NCBI RefSeq assembly: GCF_000420365.1
Contig: NZ_ATUU01000002.1
Location: 348,520-412,519, forward strand
Length of the DNA: 64,000 nt
Direction of reading: 5' to 3'
Source: Weissella halotolerans DSM 20190
Lineage (GTDB): Bacteria; Bacillota; Bacilli; Lactobacillales; Lactobacillaceae
The translations under genes were made by a program, and so were the position numbers. This document shows positions 7,778-16,665 of the stretch, piece by piece; position 1 is the first letter of the stretch, and each line of letters opens with the position of its first letter. Below the pieces are notes generated by a model, which did not search any database, was not told where the DNA came from, and saw only the letters and a list, made by a program, of their open reading frames with translations.

Positions 7778-8135
7778 AAATGTCTGTCAGTTTATGCCAT
7801 TTAGGCCTTTCTGCTGAGCCATTAGCTTGATTACCCTGGTCTAAATCTTCTTCACCCGCCAAAGGACTATCATCCTGGTCCACTGCTTCCTCAACAGCTG
7901 TTATAGCCGCTTCAGGAGCCAACACTTTATCAATCACCTGGTCTAAATTGACTAATTCATCATGAGTCAGGGTAATCCCCTTACCCATCTTCTTATGATC
8001 AGGGGACCACGTTCTCAAGTCAAATTTAGGTTGATTGGCTCCCCACTTAACAAAATTAAGTTGTAGTTCCCAACCACTTTTACTCGTCGCTAAAGTACCA
8101 AACTCTTCTAAAATTTCAAATTTTAAATCGGCCAT
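7776..8135 (-). CDS. PC4/YdbC-family ssDNA-binding protein with acidic tail
   Basis: The N-terminal 70 residues match the YdbC (PC4-like) family: LKFEILEEFGTLATSKSGWELQLNFVKWGANQPKFDLRTWSPDHKKMGKGITLTHDEL. As I recall, lactococcal YdbC is a homodimer that binds single-stranded DNA and RNA. The start used is the ATG preceded by AGGAGGGGTTTG; the upstream TTG is ignored. This protein is about 45 residues longer than the usual 70-odd-residue family member. The extra C-terminus (from about residue 75) is rich in Asp/Glu/Gln (VEEAVDQDDSPLAGEEDLDQ), probably disordered, and ends AERPKWHKLTDI. Acidic tails on ssDNA-binding proteins often contact partners or mimic DNA; here that is inference. Confidence 0.85.
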   Translation of the reverse strand: MADLKFEILEEFGTLATSKSGWELQLNFVKWGANQPKFDLRTWSPDHKKMGKGITLTHDELVNLDQVIDKVLAPEAAITAVEEAVDQDDSPLAGEEDLDQGNQANGSAERPKWHKLTDI

Positions 8136-8179
8136 CAAACCCCTCCTCTAGGTGAGAAACATCTATCTTACCCGCTCAG

Positions 8180-9169
8180 TTAAACAAAATCCAAGTCATG
8201 CGCAATCGGTGTCTGCATCATCACGCGGACCGTATCTCGGTTTCTCGTTTGTGCTAAGACCCACATTAACTTGGCGACTACAGCCTCTGTATTCATATCG
8301 CCCACTGGTATCCCACCAGCATCAGCCACCCGTTTACCAACTTCATACAGATAAATATCTTGTCCTTCTTCTAAGATCTGGGTGGTGATAATAACAGGGA
8401 TGCCGGCCGCCGTCAATTTTTGAATACCTGGCACTACATTACGTCCCTCAAAGGGTAGCCCCCCATTACCAAAACTTTCAATGATAACACCATGAACATG
8501 GTCAGCTAGATAGTCAAATAACTCAACCGACATCCCAGGAAATGCCTTTAATACAAAGATATTAGGATCTAAGGCCAATTCACTAACTAAGACCTTATCA
8601 TTCACTTTAGGAGTAAAGTGCTGATGTAAAACGCCATCCTGAACACTGGCAATATAAGGATAATTAATACTTTCAAAAGCATCATAACTTTTCGTTTTTG
8701 TTTTAATGGCCCGCGTGCCCGCCATGACTAATCCATTAAAAACGAGATAAACTCCCGCCAAGGTCGTTTGACTAGCAAAGGTTAAAGCATCATGCAAATT
8801 ACGAACAGCATCCGTCCCGTCAATTTCCAAAGGTACTTGCGAACCAGTTAAAACAATCGGGCGATCAAAATCATTTAACAAATAAGATAGTCCCGCTGCC
8901 GTATACGCCATGGTATCCGTCCCGTGGGTAATAATGAACGCATCATAAGCCGCCCGCTCGGCCTTTAACTTTTCGGCTAAGCGCAACCAATCCTCTGGTT
9001 GCATATTTGATGAATCTTTGTTCATCATCCGCTCCACAGATAAATTCACTGCTGGTTGCTCACCAAAATAACTGATAATAACCTCATCAGATAATCCAGG
9101 TGCCAGTCCATTTTCAGTTTCACGTGATGCAATTGTACCACCAGTTGTTAATACTAAAATCTCCTGCAT
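8180..9169 (-). CDS. L-asparaginase, type I
   Basis: Hydrolyses asparagine to aspartate and ammonia. 329 residues. The N-terminal nucleophile motif TTGGTIAS places the catalytic threonine at T12; the second motif THGTDTMAYTA places T84 and D85; the family segment GTRAIKTKTKSYDAFESINYP supplies the conserved lysine and substrate-loop residues near 155. No signal peptide, so it is the cytoplasmic form. Ribosome-binding site GGGGATGATAGA before ATG. It is upstream of the ydbC-like gene on the same strand with a short gap and could share a transcript with it. Confidence 0.93.
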   Translation of the reverse strand: MQEILVLTTGGTIASRETENGLAPGLSDEVIISYFGEQPAVNLSVERMMNKDSSNMQPEDWLRLAEKLKAERAAYDAFIITHGTDTMAYTAAGLSYLLNDFDRPIVLTGSQVPLEIDGTDAVRNLHDALTFASQTTLAGVYLVFNGLVMAGTRAIKTKTKSYDAFESINYPYIASVQDGVLHQHFTPKVNDKVLVSELALDPNIFVLKAFPGMSVELFDYLADHVHGVIIESFGNGGLPFEGRNVVPGIQKLTAAGIPVIITTQILEEGQDIYLYEVGKRVADAGGIPVGDMNTEAVVAKLMWVLAQTRNRDTVRVMMQTPIAHDLDFV

Positions 9170-9325
9170 TCTATCATCCCCTGTCTATATGTCCATCTTT
9201 CTTATTATCGCATATAACCGTTATTTGTCAGCTCTTGAATCAATCAAGTGGTAAACTGGCCTTAACCAGTTTTTTTACACTAAAGATTAGGATTATAAAT
9301 TAAAAGTAGGAGGCACTATTATACT

Positions 9326-10237
9326 ATGCAAGCCATCCAACTAAGGTCATTTGGACCTGTTAGCCAACTTAATACGGCGACTGTTAACCGTCCAACTATA
9401 AAACCCAAACAGGTTTTAATTGAAACTCATGCTGTTGCTATTGAACCTTATGATGTTAAATTCGTCGCAGGCCAAATGCCCTATCAAAAGTCCCTGCCCG
9501 TGATTCCTGGTTCTAGCGTCATGGGCACAATTACCGCCATTGGTAGTGAAGTTACTGATTTTAAGATCGGCGACCGTGTAGCTGCTAATCGTTATCTCCA
9601 AACATACGCCGAATATGTGGCTGTTCCGGCCAGCGCCCTGGCACTGGTGCCACCCGAATTAAATGATAGCCAGGCAGTAGCGGTAGCGGTCAGTGGTGCC
9701 ACCGGATACCAACTGATTCATGATGACCTAGACCTAAAAGCTCAGCAAAAAATTTTGATTCAAGGAGGTGCCGGCGCAGTTGGTACGATTGCAATTCAGG
9801 AAGCCAAACTCTTAGGCGCCCATGTTTACGCAACTGCTAATCCCCGTGACTTTTCCCTAATTGAAAAATTGGGAGCCACACCAATCGATTATCATCAAGA
9901 TTACGCCCAACATCTGAGTAACTTTGATGCCGTCTTAGATCCCATTGGCGGTAAAACTGCCATTCAATCAGCCAGACTATTGAAAAAAGGTGGCAAATTA
10001 CGTAATTTGACAAGTTATGATGAGGCAACAATTGCAACCTTTCCAATCGACGCCGCCCAAACTTGGCTAAAGCCAAAAGGTGGTCCCTTGCTAGAAAAAT
10101 TATACCAAGATATCGTAAAAGAAAACTTTATGATTCGAATTGATACCATTGCCCCCTTTAATGAACAGACGGTTCGCCAGATGCACACTGCATTACGAGA
10201 AGACAGCAGTCATGGTAAACTAGTCTTAACATTTTAA
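9326..10237 (+). CDS. Zinc-independent NAD(P)H:quinone oxidoreductase-like MDR protein
   Basis: Medium-chain dehydrogenase/reductase of the quinone-oxidoreductase (QOR) group, 303 residues. N-terminal GroES-like domain (1-120, with EPYDVKFVAGQMPY and PVIPGSSVMGTITAIGSEV), then a Rossmann domain beginning ILIQGGAGAVGTIAIQEAKLLGAHVYATA near 145-170, the AxGxxG-type NADPH loop. The structural zinc cysteines of alcohol dehydrogenases are absent. Substrate unknown. The PgpA-like gene follows 41 bases later on the same strand. Confidence 0.88.
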   Translation: MQAIQLRSFGPVSQLNTATVNRPTIKPKQVLIETHAVAIEPYDVKFVAGQMPYQKSLPVIPGSSVMGTITAIGSEVTDFKIGDRVAANRYLQTYAEYVAVPASALALVPPELNDSQAVAVAVSGATGYQLIHDDLDLKAQQKILIQGGAGAVGTIAIQEAKLLGAHVYATANPRDFSLIEKLGATPIDYHQDYAQHLSNFDAVLDPIGGKTAIQSARLLKKGGKLRNLTSYDEATIATFPIDAAQTWLKPKGGPLLEKLYQDIVKENFMIRIDTIAPFNEQTVRQMHTALREDSSHGKLVLTF

Positions 10238-10278
10238 ACAAAACTGCTATTAAACCAACTAAAATAAGGAGTAATTTT

Positions 10279-10761
10279 ATGCCTGCTACTAAAGATTATT
10301 ATCAAACAGTCGTGAACAATCTAAAAGACCACGGGGTTAGCATAGACTCGCTCGTCCCTCTTGTGGTGGAAAGTCAAAAAGATCACGTTCCTGATTTAGA
10401 TGCTGCAAGGGCTCGCGATGCGATTGAACACGTTCTTCATAAAACAGAGGCCCAAGACGCCATTATGACTGGCCTAGCCTTAGATGAACTGGCTAATGCT
10501 GGCCAATTGCCTGAGCCCCTGCAGACACGTGTGTCAGAAGACCAAGGAACGTATGGTATTGATGAACAATTAGTTATGTCGATTTTGGGCATTTATGGCA
10601 CCATCTCCTGGACTAATTTTGGCTTCTTAGACCGTACTAAACCCGGCATTATCGGGCAGCTTAATGATAGCCAAAAGGAAGGCGGTCGCGTCAACACCTT
10701 CATCGATGACTTGGCCGCGGCTATTGTTGCCGCAGCTGAAGCCCGGATTGCCCACGACTAA
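10279..10761 (+). CDS. Phosphatidylglycerophosphatase A family protein (YutG-like)
   Basis: 160 residues with the PgpA-family C-terminal signature: SILGIYGTISWTNFGFLDRTKPGIIGQLNDS (about 104-134) and VNTFIDDLAAAIVAAAEARIAHD (138-160). PgpA enzymes dephosphorylate phosphatidylglycerophosphate; in Gram-positives the YutG-type members look soluble, lacking the membrane helices of the enterobacterial enzyme, as here. The N-terminal half is helical and charged. Ribosome-binding site AAGGAGTAATTTT. Enzyme role is by family only. Ends before a strong shared terminator. Confidence 0.8.
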   Translation: MPATKDYYQTVVNNLKDHGVSIDSLVPLVVESQKDHVPDLDAARARDAIEHVLHKTEAQDAIMTGLALDELANAGQLPEPLQTRVSEDQGTYGIDEQLVMSILGIYGTISWTNFGFLDRTKPGIIGQLNDSQKEGGRVNTFIDDLAAAIVAAAEARIAHD

Positions 10762-10792
10762 AATCGCTTGCTTACGCTAAATATAATCTACA

Positions 10793-10832
10793 AAAAAGGG
10801 CCGGCTACCAAATTGGTAGCCGGCCCTTTTAA
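10793..10832. terminator. Bidirectional terminator
   Basis: AAAAGGGCCGGCTACCA / TGGTAGCCGGCCCTTTT, a 17-bp stem between the convergent PgpA-like and aquaporin genes. Confidence 0.93.
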
Positions 10833-10841
10833 CTTACTTAA

Positions 10842-11570
10842 TTAATCTTCAACAACGTCAATCTCAACTTCTTCAACTGGTTCTGAACCCATAAACTTGG
10901 CAACCAAAGCTGCTAAGACGGCTCCTACCATTGGTCCAATCAAGTAAACACCAAACTGGGTCAAAGGACCAACGTTACCATAAAAGGCTGCAAACAAGGC
11001 TGGAGCTAATGAACGTGCAGGGTTCATTGAAGCACCAGTAATTTGAAGACCAATCAACATTAGTGCAATCACAGTAGCTGAAATTGCCAAAGGCGCCATC
11101 CGTTGATCACCAAATTGCTTTGATGTCACCATCAAGACAACCAAGACTAAGACAAAGGTCAAGAATAACTCAATTAAGGTTGCACTCAAGCCATTAATAG
11201 GTGATTGGTAAATTGTCTGACCAAAACCAATCTGCGCAATTGCCGTCTTCTTAGCTTGGAAAGCCATCATCAAGCCCCAAACAACAGCTGAACCTGCTAG
11301 AGCACCCAAGATTTGTGAAGCAAAGTAACCTAGGAAACGTGTCCATGACATACGCTTGTTCAGTGCCATGGCCAAGGAAACTGCTGGGTTAATGTTAGCG
11401 CCAGATACACGGCCAAAGGTATACATAACAGCCAGGGCTGCAAATCCAAAGGCAAAGGCCACTGGTAATGGACTAGCTTGTAAGCCAACAAATACTAATG
11501 TACCAGTTCCAAGGGCTACAAACATCATCGTGCCAAAAAACTCAGCGAGATAAACTCGTAAATTTTGCAT
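10842..11570 (-). CDS. Aquaporin / glycerol facilitator (MIP family)
   Basis: Six-helix membrane channel of 242 residues with the two half-helix motifs NPA (GANINPAVSLAMAL, about residue 61) and NPA (GASMNPARSLAPALF, about residue 185). The N-terminal EFFGTMMFVALGTGTLVF is typical of MIP helix 1. The residue context after the second NPA (ARS) is closer to water-type channels than to GlpF, whose second motif is followed by D; so water or small neutral solute transport is more likely than strict glycerol transport, by inference. The C-terminus ends in an acidic tail EPVEEVEIDVVED. The start chosen is the ATG nine bases after GGAGG; the upstream TTG is discounted. Confidence 0.9.
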   Translation of the reverse strand: MQNLRVYLAEFFGTMMFVALGTGTLVFVGLQASPLPVAFAFGFAALAVMYTFGRVSGANINPAVSLAMALNKRMSWTRFLGYFASQILGALAGSAVVWGLMMAFQAKKTAIAQIGFGQTIYQSPINGLSATLIELFLTFVLVLVVLMVTSKQFGDQRMAPLAISATVIALMLIGLQITGASMNPARSLAPALFAAFYGNVGPLTQFGVYLIGPMVGAVLAALVAKFMGSEPVEEVEIDVVED

Positions 11571-11683
11571 CAAATAATTCCTCCAATAAAAAACATCTAT
11601 AACTAAAGTATCCTATACAAGACACTATACAACACCCTTTACAATTAAATAACCTTAAAGGGGAAGCTTTAAGTCTTTCTAAA

Positions 11684-12010
11684 CTATCTACCTAGCGCTG
11701 CAACAGCCGCATCATTAAGATTATCCCAAACACTATCTGAATCCTGCTTGAATTGTTCCATGTAGTCTTTGGCATTAGGTTTTGCTTCGCCCATAATGGA
11801 ATCGTCAAAATTCAAGACTTGTAAGTTATGAAAGTCTGAATCCCAACGAACAGTAAAGTAACTGCCATCCGCTTGTTCATCGACAATTGCTTGAAAACCG
11901 CGTTTAAGTGTATCTTTGATTAAATCATCTTCGGTCACATCAAACCCATGGGCCTGCATGACAATCACTTGATCCCGTAATTCATCAATCGTTTCAGCCA
12001 GTCGATCCAT
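11684..12010 (-). CDS. Uncharacterised acidic protein, 108 residues
   Basis: Soluble, acidic, cysteine-free protein starting MDRLAETIDELRDQVIVMQAHGFDVTEDDLIKDTLK with strong ribosome-binding site AAGGAGGAGGGGACTA. Predicted helical N-terminus, then a short beta segment (GSYFTVRWDSDFHNLQVLNF) and a helical C-terminus. I do not recognise the family. It is single, with aquaporin downstream on the same strand and the NAD(P)HX epimerase divergent. Confidence 0.65.
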   Translation of the reverse strand: MDRLAETIDELRDQVIVMQAHGFDVTEDDLIKDTLKRGFQAIVDEQADGSYFTVRWDSDFHNLQVLNFDDSIMGEAKPNAKDYMEQFKQDSDSVWDNLNDAAVAALGR

Positions 12011-12125
12011 TAGTCCCCTCCTCCTTAATTAGCTTTATCCCTTATTGTATCAGTGCTTAGACTAATTATAAAGTCTTCTATCATGCTTTTCCGGCTCTTT
12101 AGCCGCCGGCCCCAGGTACTAATAT

Positions 12126-12154
12126 TTGTCCATAATTCAGAATGCGCTTATAAT
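12126..12154 (+). promoter_or_regulatory. SigA promoter of the NAD(P)HX epimerase operon
   Basis: -35 TTGTCC (12126-12131), 17-bp spacer, -10 TATAAT (12149-12154); transcription would start about 35 bases before the gene. Confidence 0.8.
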
Positions 12155-12196
12155 GAACGTAATTAAGCCAAACTTTATATAAGGAGTTCCTTTTAA

Positions 12197-12850
12197 ATGG
12201 TAGAAGCAGTCACAGCACAAGAAATGCAAAAGCTAGATCGGTATACCGTAGATACAATCGGCATGCCCTCACTAGTCCTCATGGAACGCACAGCCTTAGC
12301 GGTAATCGAGGTCATGGCCGCCGGTAAATTTGACCTGAGCAACGTCCTGGTGATTGCAGGGCTGGGCAACAATGGTGGAGACGGGATTGCCATTGCCCGC
12401 TTGCTTATGCAAAAAGGAATTCGTGGCGACCTCTTAGTTCTTGGTGATGAAAAACGAGCAGCCCCCAATACCGTGACCCAATTAAACATAGCCCGTGCTT
12501 ATGGTCTGCCGGTACAACATCGCGTTCGCGACTTTCGAAACTATACCGTCATTATTGATGCCCTATTTGGCATTGGCCTAACCAAACCCGTGCCAACCAA
12601 GTTGGGCGAAGTCATTAAACGAGTTAATGCCGCTAACATCCCTGTCGTATCCGTGGATGTGCCTTCCGGTCTTAATGCTACTACCGGCGAAATCCTTGGA
12701 TCTTCAATCCGGGCCGAAGCAACCGTGACTTTCGGCTACCCTAAAACAGGCCTATTGAAAAATGAAGGTCTTAAACGTGCTGGTGATATCTACGTCAAAG
12801 ATATTGGCATCTATAAGCCTGAACAATTAACACCTATTAGCAATAGCTAG
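12197..12850 (+). CDS. nnrE: NAD(P)H-hydrate epimerase
   Basis: YjeF N-terminal domain enzyme that interconverts the R and S forms of damaged hydrated NAD(P)H so the dehydratase can repair both. 217 residues; a stand-alone epimerase, not fused to the dehydratase domain. Motifs: TAQEMQKLDRYTVDTIGMPSLVLMERTA (5-32), VIAGLGNNGGDGIAIARLL (about 51-69), the catalytic-type DALFGIGL (about 117), SVDVPSGLNATTG (about 153) and VTFGYPKTGL (about 177). Preceded by a strong promoter and AAGGAGTTCCTTTTAA. The FAD protein follows nine bases after the stop, so they share an operon. Confidence 0.93.
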   Translation: MVEAVTAQEMQKLDRYTVDTIGMPSLVLMERTALAVIEVMAAGKFDLSNVLVIAGLGNNGGDGIAIARLLMQKGIRGDLLVLGDEKRAAPNTVTQLNIARAYGLPVQHRVRDFRNYTVIIDALFGIGLTKPVPTKLGEVIKRVNAANIPVVSVDVPSGLNATTGEILGSSIRAEATVTFGYPKTGLLKNEGLKRAGDIYVKDIGIYKPEQLTPISNS

Positions 12851-12859
12851 GAGAAGAAC

Positions 12860-14734
12860 ATGCAAATCGTACTTATTGGTGCTGGACCCCGCAACTTAGT
12901 CCTCACCGAACGTCTCGTTGCCTATGCACAACACACGGGCATTACCAGCCATATTCATCTAATTGATCCCTATCCCATTGGGGGTCACGTTTGGCAAACT
13001 AATCAAAATCCCCTTTTTTTGGCAAACACCATTGCGTCACAATTGACCCTATTTACTGATGCCACCATTCAAAAAGAATTTCCAGGTTTAACTGGTCCAA
13101 ATTTGTATGATTGGGCCAGCCAAGAGGCCGAGCACTATTTACAACACCACCACTTTGAGCACCAATCAGACTTTTTAAATGAATTGAGTCGGCTAACGCC
13201 TAATAACTACACATCACGTGGTTTATTTGGGGTCTATGCCCAGTGGTTCTTTGAACAAGTTTTAACTACCAGCCAGGCAACACCTGCTGATATTACCGTC
13301 ACCCATAATATAGTAACTCAACTGATACCTGATAAAGACCATGGTTATCAACTAACGTTAGCAAATGGTCAACAGTTAAAGGCCGATTATGTTGTCTTGA
13401 CCCCTGGTCATCTTGCAGCACGGCCCAATGACCTTGAAGCGACCTTTACTGCCTTGGCTAAAACTGAGGCAGATCGACATTATCTACCACCTATGCACCC
13501 AAGTGATGCTCCCTTGGCTTTAATTCCCGCCAAGGAGGATGTTTTAATCCGCGGGCTTGGGCTTAGCTTTTTTGACTATATGATTGCTTTGACGGTTGGT
13601 CGTGGTGGTCGCTTTACGCGTAATGCAGACCAATCCCTGGTTTACCAACCATCAGGCTTAGAACCCCACTTAATTGCTGGCTCCAGACGGGGTTTGCCAC
13701 CTCATGCACGTGGGATTAATCAAAAACAGAATACCCAACGTTTACAACCTCATTTCCTCACTCCAGTTCGCATGAAGGCCCTCGCTCAATCGCACCAAGG
13801 TTATGTCCCTTATGATGACTTTATGCATTTGGTACGGCAGGAACTTAGCTACAAATACTACCGTAATGTAGTAAATGATCTTAGCCAAACTTTTCCCTTT
13901 GCTAGTGCCCAATTTGTAACCGCCCTCAAAGAAAGCAACGATTTAGAGGCGACAGCCCAGGCCTATGCCTTTCCACCCGCAGAATTAATGGATTGGGAAA
14001 AGGTTATGGCGCCCAATCAGTCCGTAACAGCGGATCAATCTTATACTAATTTTTTAATTAAGTATTTAAAATGGGATATTCATGACGCCAAACTAGGTAA
14101 CCTATCTGCACCTTATGCAGGAGCCTTCGATATTCTACGTGATCTGCGTAATCAAATCCGTCACTATTTGGCTGATGGTTACTTCACCCCCACAGACTAT
14201 CAAAAGTTCTTAACAGACTTTAGCCCCTTAAATAATTTTATTGCTGTTGGGCCACCACTCTTACGAATGGAACAAATGAGCGCTCTAATGCAGGCTGGTA
14301 TCCTAACTATTACCGGTCCCCAAGTCCAAGCTAGCATCGGTCGTGAAAATAACTTTATGATTGAAGATATTTATCACCATCAGTGGTTTGCTCCTAATTT
14401 GATTGAAGCACGGTTGCCCGGGCAGGGTCTATCTCAAACAAAAGATGAACTCTTAGTACAACTACAAGCAGCTTCACTCATCAATCCTGCTACTGTTAAA
14501 ACGGCTGGTTATCCTAGCCTTTCACTAAATGCAGCTTTTAATGACCGTACGACCCTACAAGCCTTAACAACAAGCGGAAGGCCTGTTCCTGCTTTATATG
14601 TTTGGGGGATTCCAACTGAGGGTTGGAATTGGTTTACTACCTCGGCGCCTCGTCCTGACGCTGACGATAAGGCCTTAAATGATGCTGAACATATTGCACA
14701 TAACATTTTTACCCAGGAACGTCATAAGTCATAA
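12860..14734 (+). CDS. FAD/NAD(P)-binding protein, function unknown
   Basis: 624-residue flavoprotein. The N-terminus MQIVLIGAGPRNLVLTERL is a dinucleotide-binding GxGxxN-type loop, followed by HIHLIDPYPIGGHVWQTNQNPLFLANTIASQLTLFTD, the hallmark of the large FAD-NAD(P)-binding family often annotated in lactobacilli. DYVVLTPGH (about 175) and VLIRGLGLSFFDYMIAL (about 228) look like the second half of the nucleotide-binding fold. The C-terminal part ends YVWGIPTEGWNWFTTSAPRPDADDKALNDAEHIA, also family-typical. No membrane segment. The substrate is unknown; relatives include lysine/ornithine N-hydroxylase-like proteins. Co-transcribed with nnrE. Confidence 0.8.
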   Translation: MQIVLIGAGPRNLVLTERLVAYAQHTGITSHIHLIDPYPIGGHVWQTNQNPLFLANTIASQLTLFTDATIQKEFPGLTGPNLYDWASQEAEHYLQHHHFEHQSDFLNELSRLTPNNYTSRGLFGVYAQWFFEQVLTTSQATPADITVTHNIVTQLIPDKDHGYQLTLANGQQLKADYVVLTPGHLAARPNDLEATFTALAKTEADRHYLPPMHPSDAPLALIPAKEDVLIRGLGLSFFDYMIALTVGRGGRFTRNADQSLVYQPSGLEPHLIAGSRRGLPPHARGINQKQNTQRLQPHFLTPVRMKALAQSHQGYVPYDDFMHLVRQELSYKYYRNVVNDLSQTFPFASAQFVTALKESNDLEATAQAYAFPPAELMDWEKVMAPNQSVTADQSYTNFLIKYLKWDIHDAKLGNLSAPYAGAFDILRDLRNQIRHYLADGYFTPTDYQKFLTDFSPLNNFIAVGPPLLRMEQMSALMQAGILTITGPQVQASIGRENNFMIEDIYHHQWFAPNLIEARLPGQGLSQTKDELLVQLQAASLINPATVKTAGYPSLSLNAAFNDRTTLQALTTSGRPVPALYVWGIPTEGWNWFTTSAPRPDADDKALNDAEHIAHNIFTQERHKS

Positions 14735-14737
14735 GTC

Positions 14738-14775
14738 AAAAAAGGGAGACTGAACACATGTTCAGTCTCCCTTTT
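14738..14775. terminator. Bidirectional terminator
   Basis: AAAAGGGAGACTGAACA / TGTTCAGTCTCCCTTTT, a 17-bp stem with loop CA between convergent genes. Confidence 0.93.
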
Positions 14776-14783
14776 GATTTCAA

Positions 14784-16187
14784 TCAATCCATATTTAATT
14801 TAGAATGTTTCATACCGTAAGCTAGGTAAATGACTAATCCCAGGCCAAACCAAATGGCTGCTACAACCAACGTTTCACTGTGTAGTTGACTAATCATAAA
14901 GAGAGAGAGTCCCGCTGACACTAGCGGTAAAATTGGATAACCAGGCATATGGTAGCCATTGTTACTTAAGTCCGCCCGTTTACGCAAGGGGAGCACCCCT
15001 AAGGAAACTACAAAAAAGGCTAAAAGGGTTCCCATATTAACTAAATCAACTAACCGCTCTAATGGTACTAGTCCGCCAAAGGTGGCAATGACCACCGTAG
15101 CCACTCCTAAGGCCCTCGATGGCTCGCCATTCACGTTTAACTTACCTAAATTACCAGGAAGCAAACCATCCCGACCAATCGCATAAACCAAACGTGATGA
15201 CGCATAAACCATCGTATAAATCATCGTAAACATCCCGACCAGGGCACCCAAGGAAACAACCAAGAATATCCCCCTTTGCCCCACTGCATTTAAAGCATAG
15301 GCAACTGGGTCGGCAACATTTAACTTTGTATAATGAACCATTCCGGTTAACACCAGGGCAACTAAACTATATAACAGCCCGGCAATAACTAGGGTACCAA
15401 TAATTCCCAAGGGCATATTACGTTTAGGATTTTTGACTTCCGCCGCTGAAGATGATAGAGCGTCAAAGCCCAAGAAGGCAAAGAAGACCAAGGATGTACC
15501 AGTCAACACTCCTTGCCAGCCAAATGCTCCAGCATGCCGGGCCGGGATAAAGGGTTGGTAGTTACTCTGTTTAATATAAAAAGCACCAACGACAATAAAA
15601 AGTATAATAATCGCAATTTTCAATAAAACCATGGCATTTTGAAAATACTTAGATTCCTTCATCCCTCTGCTTAATAGAGCCGCCACAATAACGATGATAA
15701 GTACAGCAATTATATTTATGTAGGTGCCCTGGGCTGGGTTAAATGGTCCTGACAAAGCCTTGGGCAAGCTGAATACAGGAGCTACCAGACTGGTAAAGTA
15801 GGCAGCCCAGCCAGTTGATACAGCCGCAACAGCCAAAAAGTATTCTAAAATGAGTGCCCAACCTAAAATCCAACCAACTACTTCACCAAAAATAATATTT
15901 CCATAAGAATAAGCTGAGCCGGCCACCGGCAAGGTTGAGGCAACTTCAGAATAAGCCATCGCCACTAAGGCAGAAACGGCTGCAGCTAAGAGAAAACTCA
16001 ACGTAACTGCTGGACCAGCAGTGGTGGCCGCAACCGTTCCTGGCAGGATAAATATACCTGCACCAATAACAGCACCAACGCCTAATCCTAGTAAGTCCTT
16101 AGCCCCTAATGTCTTTTTAAAAGCCCCATCGGTTTTTAAATAATTCGCTAGTGATTCTTTTTTAAACATTCGCTGTAACAATTTCAT
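14784..16187 (-). CDS. APC-family amino acid permease (YfnA/CAT-like)
   Basis: About 12-helix amino acid transporter of 467 residues. The APC signature LGLGVGAVIGAGIFILPGTVAA in helix 1 (about 32-53) and SEVASTLPVAGSAYSYGNIIFGEVVGWILGWALILEYFL in helices 2-3 are typical of the cationic/branched amino acid (CAT, YfnA) subgroup; FFAFLGFDALSSSAAEVKNPKRNMP marks helix 6. Substrate cannot be told from sequence. The start used is the ATG five bases after AGGGGGAG; the longer frame began at a GTG inside that site. Confidence 0.9.
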   Translation of the reverse strand: MKLLQRMFKKESLANYLKTDGAFKKTLGAKDLLGLGVGAVIGAGIFILPGTVAATTAGPAVTLSFLLAAAVSALVAMAYSEVASTLPVAGSAYSYGNIIFGEVVGWILGWALILEYFLAVAAVSTGWAAYFTSLVAPVFSLPKALSGPFNPAQGTYINIIAVLIIVIVAALLSRGMKESKYFQNAMVLLKIAIIILFIVVGAFYIKQSNYQPFIPARHAGAFGWQGVLTGTSLVFFAFLGFDALSSSAAEVKNPKRNMPLGIIGTLVIAGLLYSLVALVLTGMVHYTKLNVADPVAYALNAVGQRGIFLVVSLGALVGMFTMIYTMVYASSRLVYAIGRDGLLPGNLGKLNVNGEPSRALGVATVVIATFGGLVPLERLVDLVNMGTLLAFFVVSLGVLPLRKRADLSNNGYHMPGYPILPLVSAGLSLFMISQLHSETLVVAAIWFGLGLVIYLAYGMKHSKLNMD

Positions 16188-16665
16188 ACCCACTCCCCCT
16201 CTTGTAAAGTCTTCAGTCTCAAGACTAATCTAGAGACCAACCGACCTGCTAGCAGTCACCACAATCCAATCTTAATCATTTTTAATCAACCCAAGTTGAC
16301 CTGCCTCATGGTCTTGAACTATCTACTAAGATAAGAACAAACCCTGTTGCAAGGCTGACCGGACACGATACCTTATACAAGATCATCTCCAACCCATTCG
16401 CTCATAAGGCTAATAACTGCTTCGTTAATCACCCTGGATAATGCCATAATTCTACGCAGAATAAGTGAACAGGTCAAGAATTTTATCATTCTCTCATTTA
16501 AGTGGCAGTAAGTCTTTGTCATCAATTCTCTTGTGTACTGTAACCCAGTCTTTTAATCCTACTCAGTTGAAAGGTCAATCAATTATGGTTATATTAGAGA
16601 GTAGCCTTTAACCATTTTACAGCTATTAGTTATACTAAATAACAGACCTAGTAGAAAGGATACCC
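16188..16665. other. Non-coding gap before the dus gene, 478 bases
   Basis: Divergent region between the permease and dus. Only the dus promoter at its right end is clear. I looked for T-box, S-box and other leader motifs on the permease side (minus strand) and found none. The rest shows no repeats or strong hairpins. Confidence 0.5.
16567..16595 (+). promoter_or_regulatory. SigA promoter of the dus gene
   Basis: -35 TTGAAA (16567-16572), 17-bp spacer, -10 TATATT (16590-16595), about 70 bases upstream of the ATG. Confidence 0.75.

Noticed and set aside
16188..16665. Search for a T-box or riboswitch upstream of the APC permease
   Set aside because: No GGTGG-ACC-CG type motif, no terminator/antiterminator pair on the minus strand.
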